Positions 50,301-56,274 of a DNA stretch of 64,000 bases are shown here, one piece after another. The notes below the pieces were generated by a model. That model ran no database searches and was not told the origin of the DNA. It saw only the letters and a program-made list of their open reading frames with translations. The stretch comes from Deltaproteobacteria bacterium. Lineage in GTDB: Bacteria; Myxococcota_A; UBA796; SXON01. The stretch spans positions 16,231 to 80,230 of the forward strand of contig CANFCK010000022.1 of NCBI GenBank assembly GCA_947445035.1, read 5' to 3'. Position 1 is the first letter of the stretch. Every line of letters starts with the position of its first letter. Position numbers and translations under genes: made by a program.

Positions 50301-53208
50301 GGTAGACGAAGGCCGCACCCTCGTCGGTGGACCCGTTGTCGTAGCCTTCGGCGCCGATGATGACGTCGCTGTACCCGTCCCCGTCCACGTCCCCGGCCGA
50401 GGCGACGGAGACCCCGAAGGCGGCCGAGGCCTGGTCGGACTCCGCGGTCCAGGCCGCGCTGGTCGCGAGGCCCCCGGCCGAGCCGAGGTAGACCGAGGCC
50501 CGGCCCTCGTCGGCGGAGCCGTTGTCGTAGCCCTCGGCCCCGATGATCACGTCGGCATAGCCGTCGCCATCGACGTCGCCGGCGGTGGCGACCGAGCCGC
50601 CCAAGTTGGCCCCGGTCTGGTCCGACTCGTCGGTCCAAGCGGCGGCGGTGGCCAGGCCCGATGCCGAGCCGTAGTAGACGTAGGCCAGGCCTTCGTCGGT
50701 AGACCCGTTGTCGTAATCGGGAGCGCCCACGATCACGTCGCCGTAGCCGTCCCCATTGACATCGCCTGCCCACGCCACCGCGGCGCCGTAGTGAGCGGAG
50801 ACCTGATCGGCCTGCCCGGTCCATGCGGCGCTGGTGGCAAGCCCGGAGGACGAGCCGAGGTAGACAAACGCCGCGCCCTCGTTGGACGAGCCGTCATCGT
50901 AGTTGTAGGCGCCCACGATCACGTCGCCATAGCCGTCGCCGTTGACGTCACCCGCGGACGCCACCGAAGCGCCGTACGCCGCGGAGGCCTGGTTGGCTTC
51001 GCCCGTCCACGCGGCGGTCGTCGCGACACCGGTGGAGGTGCCCAGGTACACAAAAGCGACACCTTCGTCGGTAGAGCCGTTGTCGTAGCCGTAGGCGCCG
51101 ACAATCACGTCGCCGTAGCCGTCGCCGTTGACGTCACCCGCGGACGCCACCGAAGCGCCGGCGTAGGCCGAGGTCTGGCCGGCCTCGCCGGTCCACGCCG
51201 AGGCGGTGCCCAGACCGGCGCCCGAGCCCTTGTATAGCGAGACGGAGCCTTCGTCCGTGGAGCCGTTGTCGTAGGCGTAGGAGCCCACCAGCACGTCGCC
51301 GAACCCGTCGCCATCGACATCGCCCGCGGACGCCACAGAGAAGCCGGCGTAGGCCGCTGCCTGGCCCGATTCGGCGCTCCATGCGGCGGTGGTGGCGAGG
51401 CCACCCGAGGAGCCGTAAAACGCGAAGGCCGCGCCTTCATCGGTGCTGCCGTTGTCGTAGGCGTAGGCGCCCACGACCACGTCGCCATAGCCGTCACCGT
51501 TGATGTCGCCCGCGCCGGCGACCGACCAGCCGAAGTAGGCCGCTGCCTGATCGGATTCGGCCGTCCACGCCGCAGAGCTGGCCAGTCCGGAGGAGGAGCC
51601 GAGGTACACGGAAGCTCGCCCCTCGTCGGTAGAGCCGTTGTCGTAGGCGTAAGCGCCGACGACCAGATCTCCGTAGCCGTCGCCATTGACGTCGCCGGCG
51701 GAGGCGGTCGAGTAGCCGAAGTAGGCGCTGGCCAGGTTGGACTCGCCCGTCCAGCTTGCGGTGGTGCCGAGGCCCGAGGCCGAGCCGTGGAAGACCGAGA
51801 CCCGCCCCTCGTCGGTGGAGCCGTTGTCGTAGAGGTGCGAACCGACCGCCACGTCGCCGTAACCGTCGCCGTTGACATCACCGGCCGAGGCGACCGACCA
51901 GCCAAACCAGGCGGAGGTCTGGTTCGACTCGCCGGTCCACGCGGCGCTGGTGGCCAAGCCCGAGGCCGAGCCCATGTACAGCGAGGCGCGCCCTTCGGCG
52001 GTCGAGCCGTTGGCGTACAGGTGGGCGCCCACGATCACCTCGGAGTATCCGTCCCCGTTGACGTCGCCTGCCGATGCCACAGAGACGCCCATGCGGGCGG
52101 CGGCCTGGTCGGATTCGGCGGTCCATGCCGCGCTGGTGGCCAGGCCCGAGGCCGAGCCGAGGTAAACCGAGGCCCTGCCCTCGTTCGCGGAGCCGTTGTC
52201 ATAGAGGTCGGCGCCAACGACGAGATCGCCGTAGCCGTCCCCGTTGACGTCGCCTGCGGAGGCGACCGACCAGCCGAAGTGCGCGAAGGCCTGGTTGGCC
52301 TCCCCCGTCCAGGCGGCGGTGGTGGCAAGGCCGGACCCCGCGCCGAGGTACACGTAGGCCCGCCCCTCATCGGTGGCGCCGTTGTCATAGAGATACGCGC
52401 CGATCACCACGTCGCCGAAGCCGTCGCCGTTGACGTCGCCCGCCGAGGCCACCGAGAAGCCGTAGTAGGCGGTGGCCTGATCGGAATCTTCGGCCCATCC
52501 GGCGGTGGTCAGGAGCGGATCGACGGTGATGGTGCCGATGGCGCCGGTGTCGTCGACGAGGATGCGGAGCCCGGACTCGGTCTGTTCCATGGTGGCGGGG
52601 AGCACCCGGCCGCGCTCATCCCATGCGGCCAGCTTCGAGAAGCGCAGCGGCGCGCCGCCCTCGCGCACCAGGAGCGCCTCTGCGCCGTCGATTTCGGCGC
52701 GGGCGCCCGTCAGCGCCAAGTCGAAAACCAGCGGGCCGGCCCCGTCCGGCGCCGCGGTGACGGTGAAGCCCTGCTCCAGGCCCTCGGCCCGGTTTTCCCA
52801 CCATTCCACGAGTCCCGGGCGCGCGTACTCGACGCGACGGAGGCACTCGCCAAACGGATCGATCTGTCCACCGGCGAGGCACGCACCTGCTTCCGGAGCC
52901 ACGCCGGCCGCGGCTACCAAATCTCCGTCGCGACCCCATGCGTCGAGAGAAAGTGAGACTTCGCCCACGCCCGCACGGGTGGTGACCGTCAATCCGTCGG
53001 CATCGAAGGTGCCGCGCAGGTCTTGGGCGCGGTTGGTGATCCGGAGCCCCTCGCCTTCCGCCTGGGCTGCGTATTCACCCGCGGCGATGCCCTGCTGCGC
53101 GGTAGCCGCCCACTGATCGGACGGGGCGCCCGACGGTGGGCCCGCCGCTTCGTCGGTACCGGGAACCGCGCACGAGGCGAGCAGCAGCAGAGCAGTGAGC
53201 AGACGCAT
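47362..53208 (-). CDS. giant FG-GAP plus MopE-repeat surface protein
   Basis: A 1948-residue exported protein. Lipobox LLLLASC at the N-terminus; a beta domain of about 230 residues (WAEDSD... follows); 14 tandem FG-GAP repeats of 62 residues, each with SVASAGDVNGDGYGDV-type calcium loops; a fibronectin-like domain (YHWRARVVAL); then 11 MopE-type DCDD...DQDCD repeats. The end, CQCASGGSAVGWGLLVGAVAVGMRRRR, is MYXO-CTERM-like. The start at 53208 gives the signal peptide and has GGAG 7 nt upstream; the track start at 53352 is too early. Likely a long, calcium-stiffened adhesin or surface fibre; this is inference. Confidence 0.82.
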   Translation of the reverse strand: MRLLTALLLLASCAVPGTDEAAGPPSGAPSDQWAATAQQGIAAGEYAAQAEGEGLRITNRAQDLRGTFDADGLTVTTRAGVGEVSLSLDAWGRDGDLVAAAGVAPEAGACLAGGQIDPFGECLRRVEYARPGLVEWWENRAEGLEQGFTVTAAPDGAGPLVFDLALTGARAEIDGAEALLVREGGAPLRFSKLAAWDERGRVLPATMEQTESGLRILVDDTGAIGTITVDPLLTTAGWAEDSDQATAYYGFSVASAGDVNGDGFGDVVIGAYLYDNGATDEGRAYVYLGAGSGLATTAAWTGEANQAFAHFGWSVASAGDVNGDGYGDLVVGADLYDNGSANEGRASVYLGSASGLATSAAWTAESDQAAARMGVSVASAGDVNGDGYSEVIVGAHLYANGSTAEGRASLYMGSASGLATSAAWTGESNQTSAWFGWSVASAGDVNGDGYGDVAVGSHLYDNGSTDEGRVSVFHGSASGLGTTASWTGESNLASAYFGYSTASAGDVNGDGYGDLVVGAYAYDNGSTDEGRASVYLGSSSGLASSAAWTAESDQAAAYFGWSVAGAGDINGDGYGDVVVGAYAYDNGSTDEGAAFAFYGSSGGLATTAAWSAESGQAAAYAGFSVASAGDVDGDGFGDVLVGSYAYDNGSTDEGSVSLYKGSGAGLGTASAWTGEAGQTSAYAGASVASAGDVNGDGYGDVIVGAYGYDNGSTDEGVAFVYLGTSTGVATTAAWTGEANQASAAYGASVASAGDVNGDGYGDVIVGAYNYDDGSSNEGAAFVYLGSSSGLATSAAWTGQADQVSAHYGAAVAWAGDVNGDGYGDVIVGAPDYDNGSTDEGLAYVYYGSASGLATAAAWTDESDQTGANLGGSVATAGDVDGDGYADVIIGAEGYDNGSADEGRASVYLGSAGGLATSAAWTAESDQASAAFGVSVASAGDVDGDGYSDVIIGAEGYDNGSTDEGAAFVYLGSVSGLATTAAWSAESGQASAFFGASVGSAGDVDGNGYADVIVGAAYYDNGSSNEGQASVYVGSASGLATAASWTAEADQTSAYFGTSVAAAGDVNGDGFGDVIVGAFLYDNGSTNEGQAGVYLGNGADDTTPLARVGQARQSGASTPISAGLSSSSASAFDVAMTTARGPWGRARVKLQIEVKELGTAFDGTDFVTSTTGVSSGLSGVTIDEAITGLDAGIGYHWRARVVALPAEARSQGWGSWFYGGRSGEPMAAQVFTLGDTVYADADSDGYGNPLLTAVSRGSASSGYVATGTDCDDAVGTVYPGATEVTADGVDQDCDSVDTCYTDGDGDNYGIATLVDGSSLSCSSGSGSAVATDCDDSSASINPAGIEVVADSIDQDCDSVDSCYTDADGDNFGTLVIGDGSSLSCVTGAGAGTNDDCDDGSSSVYPSAAETVADGIDQNCDSIDTCYTDADGDNYGVSALVDGSSLDCVSGTGASTATDCDDADASINSGAAEVVADSIDQDCDSVDDCYTDADADGYGTSVVIDGSTLDCVSGTGAASATDCDDAVAAINPAATEFCDAANTDEDCDGLADDLDSGASGTAAFSIDEDGDGYTGSSTVDACDDPATTLIAGAGDCDEARSDVHPGADESDCADPIDYNCDGSVGTDDADGDGFTACAECDDASAAVYPGAAETDCAGTVDNNCDGSVGSEDVDGDGYIACEDCNDAEAGANPDASEVAGDEMDGDCNGTEICVVDADDDGYTTDAPATIVSADVYCDDAGEASDLDPAGDCDDASALYYPGATEDDCTDPNDYNCDGSVGYADADADTFPACEECNDSNPGVNPGAIEVCNGLDDDCDGTNDIGATDAPTWYADADQDGYTDPAVSIVECTAPEGYAAATEDDCNDADGAISPGGLDLLGDGIDQDCDGVDAGADTDSGEDSGDGGGKDDECQCASGGSAVGWGLLVGAVAVGMRRRRSGVRWPTRKRA
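47530..49520 (-). repeat. eleven MopE-type metal-binding repeats (coding)
   Basis: Degenerate tandem repeats of roughly 50-60 codons in the C-terminal part of the giant gene, each with a DADGD loop and a DCDD...NP/YPGA...DQDCDS block. Boundaries approximate. The high GAC/GTC density makes long false ORFs on the opposite strand. Confidence 0.7.
49898..52500 (-). repeat. fourteen 186-bp tandem repeats (FG-GAP, coding)
   Basis: Fourteen consecutive 62-codon units in the giant gene, without visible spacer. The strongly conserved cores are AGDVNGDGYGDV, YDNGSTDEG and YLGSASGLATSAAWT. Near-identical units may recombine and vary in copy number. Boundaries approximate. Confidence 0.85.
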
Positions 53209-53251
53209 ACGACACTCCGAGTTTGAGCGCCGGCAAGGTAACCCGGAACCC

Positions 53252-53440
53252 CTACTCTCCGCTTGAACTGCCGGAGTCCTTGGGGCGATTGAGCTTGGCC
53301 CATTTGATCTTGGCGTCCGGATCGGGCACTCCGGGCCGCTCCATCGGCGCAATCTCGTCCGGGGCCAACGTGGAATGTTCCCCGCTCAGGCGATTGACGA
53401 CCCCCTGCACAGACTTCTTCAGACGATCTCGGAGTCCCAT
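53252..53440 (-). CDS. small charged protein, unknown function
   Basis: A 62-residue protein, MGLRDRLKKSVQGVV at the N-terminus (amphipathic, basic helix) and a Pro/Asp/Lys-rich disordered tail. It lies inside a longer track ORF (53252-53752) whose upstream part is antisense to the cyclic-nucleotide-binding gene. The ATG at 53440 is supported by a TACCAG box exactly 6 nt upstream, the same as two other genes here. It ends 43 bp before the giant FG-GAP gene and may be co-transcribed with it. No family recognised. Confidence 0.5.
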   Translation of the reverse strand: MGLRDRLKKSVQGVVNRLSGEHSTLAPDEIAPMERPGVPDPDAKIKWAKLNRPKDSGSSSGE

Positions 53441-53446
53441 TCTGCC

Positions 53447-53452
53447 CTGGTA
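53447..53452 (-). promoter_or_regulatory. -10-like box TACCAG, 6 nt before ATG
   Basis: Minus strand TACCAG, ggcaga, ATG of the 62-residue protein. Divergent from the TATGAC box of the gene at 53481. Confidence 0.35.
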
Positions 53453-53468
53453 GCCTGCGACCTTATGG

Positions 53469-53474
53469 TATGAC
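53469..53474 (+). promoter_or_regulatory. -10-like box TATGAC, 6 nt before ATG
   Basis: Plus strand TATGAC, agtgcc, ATG of the cyclic-nucleotide-binding protein gene. Weak match at the last base but the same spacing as the other candidate leaderless starts. Confidence 0.3.
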
Positions 53475-53480
53475 AGTGCC

Positions 53481-54017
53481 ATGGCCACAATCACCCTCGA
53501 GCAGATCATCACCTTCTTGTTGGAGGCGCCGATGTTCGGCGACCTCGATCCCACCCAGCTTTCGCAGGTGGTGCACATCATGCAGGTGCGGCGCGTGCGG
53601 AAGGGCCAGCCCATCTTCAAAGAAGGCGATCCGGGCGATGCCTGGTTCGTGATTTTCGAGGGTGGCGCCGACGTCACCAAGGCCACCGACTTCGGCCCCG
53701 ACAAGGTCATCGCCCAGATCGGCCCACGGGCCTGCTTCGGCGAGATGGCCATGCTGGATCACTCCTCGCGCTCCGCCTCGGTGATCGCCTCCAGCGAAAC
53801 CACCGTTTTCCGCTTCCCGCGCACCGAGTTCGAGGCCTTGCTCGAAGCTGACAACCTCGCGGCTTACAAGCTGGTGTATCAGATGGCCAAGGTCCTCACA
53901 GTGCGGGCGCGCCAGACCACGCAGCGGTTGTCCGACGCGCTCGCCGATCGGGACCGCCCGCAGCAGTTGCGCGAAACGAGCCGGTCGCTGGTCGAGGGTC
54001 AGTCCGTCTCCGAGTGA
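53481..54017 (+). CDS. cyclic-nucleotide-binding domain protein
   Basis: A 178-residue protein consisting essentially of one CNB (Crp/PKA-R type) domain: FGDLDPTQLSQVVHIMQVRRVRKGQPIFKEGDPGDAWFVIFEGGADV, then the phosphate-binding cassette ACFGEMAMLDHSSRSASVIA, in which Arg contacts the cyclic phosphate. A C-terminal helix follows (LVYQMAKVLTVRARQTTQRLSDAL), but there is no helix-turn-helix, so it is not a transcription factor of Crp type. It may be a cytoplasmic sensor subunit. Overlaps the thioredoxin-like gene by 4 bp. Confidence 0.88.
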   Translation: MATITLEQIITFLLEAPMFGDLDPTQLSQVVHIMQVRRVRKGQPIFKEGDPGDAWFVIFEGGADVTKATDFGPDKVIAQIGPRACFGEMAMLDHSSRSASVIASSETTVFRFPRTEFEALLEADNLAAYKLVYQMAKVLTVRARQTTQRLSDALADRDRPQQLRETSRSLVEGQSVSE

Positions 54018-54727
54018 TACGCTCCGCGGTGATGGCACTGCCGCGATTCGCACGAAATGTCGCCCTGGTCGTCGCCCGCATCGTCGGGCAGAACGATCTC
54101 TTCGAGAAACCGGGCGAACGTGCGCGCACGCCGTCGTTGGCCTCGCCGCGCACCGACCCCGTGCCGGTTGCCGTGACGGCTGCCCCCGCGGTAAGCCCCG
54201 CCAAGGCGAAGAAGGCGGCCTCAAAGAAGGGTCCGGCCGAAAAGTCCGCCATCCCTCTCCAGGATCCGGCGCGTCCCACCTCCGGTTGCCGTCCGGTCGA
54301 CCTTGCTGGGCTTCGGCACGCGCTCACGCCCAATGGGAAGCCCCTGGTCATCAACCACTGGGCCAGCTGGTGCGACCCCTGCGTGGACGAGCTGCCGCGG
54401 CTGGTGCGCGCCGCGGCCGGCGTCGCCGACATCGGCGAGTTCATGGGGCTGAGCTGGGACCTGTTCGACCACCCCGGCGACCCCGATGCGGTGGCGAAGA
54501 AGGTGGCTTCGTTCGCGGACAGTGTCGGCGTCGGCTACGCGAGCGTCCTCTTCGTCGGGGAGCCAGCCGAGCTCTTCGCAGCGCTCGGCCTGGACAGTGA
54601 GCTGATTCCCCAAACCGTCGTCTACGCGCCGGACGGCACCATCGCGTGGAAGAAGAATGGCGTGCTCGAACACGATGACGTCTTCCCGCTCATCCGGGCG
54701 GTCAAGGCGGCCGCGGGGGTCGCTTGA
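54014..54727 (+). CDS. thioredoxin-like protein, probably membrane-associated
   Basis: A 237-residue protein. The N-terminal 90 residues are a basic, Lys/Ala-rich linker after a weakly hydrophobic start; the thioredoxin fold follows with the active site NHWASWCDPCVDELP (CxxC, about residue 125) and the cis-Pro region IPQTVVYAPDGTI. It resembles TlpA/ResA-type thiol oxidoreductases. GTG at 54014 overlaps the previous stop; the ATG at 54032 is an alternative. No clear signal peptide, so its compartment is uncertain. Second gene of the operon. Confidence 0.8.
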   Translation: MIRSAVMALPRFARNVALVVARIVGQNDLFEKPGERARTPSLASPRTDPVPVAVTAAPAVSPAKAKKAASKKGPAEKSAIPLQDPARPTSGCRPVDLAGLRHALTPNGKPLVINHWASWCDPCVDELPRLVRAAAGVADIGEFMGLSWDLFDHPGDPDAVAKKVASFADSVGVGYASVLFVGEPAELFAALGLDSELIPQTVVYAPDGTIAWKKNGVLEHDDVFPLIRAVKAAAGVA

Positions 54728-56274
54728 TGATGCGCCGGGTAGCGGCGTCCGGCTTTCTGCTCCTCGGACTTGGGCTTGTGGCCCTTGGCTGCCCCAAGAA
54801 GGTGCCCGAACCGCTGTCGCCGCCGGGCCGCATCACCATCATGCACACCAACGACCTGCACGGGCACTACCTCCCCGAGCGCGCCGACTGGTTGACCGGC
54901 GAGCCCGAGATCGGGGGTTTTGTCCGGATGGAGCAAGAGGTGCGGGCGATTCGAACTGAACGAGGTCGCGACAACACCCTGCTTCTGGACGGGGGCGACA
55001 TCCTCACCGGGACGCCGCTGACGGCCATCAAAGAAGAGGGCGCGTGGGGCACGCCCATGCTGCGCTTCATGGAGGCGGTGGGCTACGACGCCTGGGCCGT
55101 CGGCAACCATGAATTCGACCGCGGGCTCGACAACATCGGCCTGTTGTCGTCCAAGGCTCCGTTTGCGGTGCTCAGCGCCAACGTGCGCGCCAAGGGCGGC
55201 AAGTCCCCCCTGCTGCCGAACCAAGGGTACAGTCGCGTCTTTACCGTCAACGGCCTGCGCGTGGGGGTCATCGGAGCCACGACCGACAGTCTGCGCTCGT
55301 TGGTCTCGCCCGCCGATTGGGCGCGGATGGACACGATCCCCGCCAACGACGCCCTCCGCGCCGAGGTGTCGGCGCTCGACCCGCAAACGGACGTCATCAT
55401 CGCGCTGACGCACTTGGGCGTCGATGCGGACAAGAAGCTTGCGGCGGGGGTCCCGGGCATCGACCTCATCGTCGGCGGTCACAGCCACACCCGACTGACC
55501 GCGGCGGTGAAGCAGGGCGACACCTGGATCGTGCAAGCAGGCAGCTACGGCCGCAGTCTCGGGGTCGTCGAACTCGACATCAGTAACGACGCGGTGGTCG
55601 CCTTCCACTACGAGCTGCGTGATCTCGTCCTGGACACCGCAACGGTCGAGGCCGACCCTTCGCTGGTGGGGTTGGCGGAACACTACCGCACCAACATCGA
55701 CACCTTGTACGGCGAAGAGCTCGGCAAGGCCCCGGGGAAACTCGACAAGGAGTACGCGCACGAGAGCGCGCTCGGGCGGTGGATCAGCGATGCGCTCCGC
55801 GTCACCACCCACAGCGACGTCGGGATCTACAATGGCGGCGGCCTGCGCTCCGAGATCGTCGCCGGGGTGGTCACGCGGCGGCACCTCTTCGAGTGTTTCC
55901 CTTTCGAAAATGCGGTGCTGACGTTTACGCTGCGTGGCGACCAGATTGTGAGTCTGGTGCTGAAGAACATCGCGGCCGACCTCGACGGAAAACATGGCTT
56001 CTTGCCGCTCGGCGGCGTCACCTGGTCCTGGCGCGACAAGGCCGGCGCGCCCGAGATCGCCAGCCTCTCGGTCGCTGGCCAGCCGATCGATCTCAGTCGC
56101 ACCTACACGGCTGCGTCTACGTCCTACATCGTCGAGCAGGGCCAAAAGCACCTGGGTTTTGTTCCGGCCGACGCCGTGCCGGCGGGTCTCAACGACTTCG
56201 AAGCGGCGCTGCAATACGCGCGCCAGGCTGGTTTCAGCGATTCGGGTCAGAAGCGGGGGGTCCGGGTGGAGTGA
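54727..56274 (+). CDS. 5'-nucleotidase/2',3'-cyclic-nucleotide phosphodiesterase family lipoprotein
   Basis: A 515-residue exported lipoprotein (lipobox LVALGC) of the UshA/CpdB family. The N-terminal metallophosphatase domain has HTNDLHGHY, LDGGDILTGTP, AVGNHEFDRG, ALTHLGVD and VGGHSHTRL, the complete set of dinuclear metal ligands. The C-terminal nucleotide-binding domain follows (NGGGLRSEIVAG, CFPFENAVLTFTLRGDQI). It hydrolyses extracytoplasmic nucleotides. The ATG overlaps the previous stop (TGATG). In the operon with a cyclic-nucleotide-binding protein, a link to nucleotide signalling is tempting but unproven. Confidence 0.92.
   Translation: MMRRVAASGFLLLGLGLVALGCPKKVPEPLSPPGRITIMHTNDLHGHYLPERADWLTGEPEIGGFVRMEQEVRAIRTERGRDNTLLLDGGDILTGTPLTAIKEEGAWGTPMLRFMEAVGYDAWAVGNHEFDRGLDNIGLLSSKAPFAVLSANVRAKGGKSPLLPNQGYSRVFTVNGLRVGVIGATTDSLRSLVSPADWARMDTIPANDALRAEVSALDPQTDVIIALTHLGVDADKKLAAGVPGIDLIVGGHSHTRLTAAVKQGDTWIVQAGSYGRSLGVVELDISNDAVVAFHYELRDLVLDTATVEADPSLVGLAEHYRTNIDTLYGEELGKAPGKLDKEYAHESALGRWISDALRVTTHSDVGIYNGGGLRSEIVAGVVTRRHLFECFPFENAVLTFTLRGDQIVSLVLKNIAADLDGKHGFLPLGGVTWSWRDKAGAPEIASLSVAGQPIDLSRTYTAASTSYIVEQGQKHLGFVPADAVPAGLNDFEAALQYARQAGFSDSGQKRGVRVE

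Noticed and set aside
49898-52500. Regular 186-bp repeats considered as a CRISPR array
   Set aside because: The units are coding, far too long and without alternating unique spacers; no cas genes are present.
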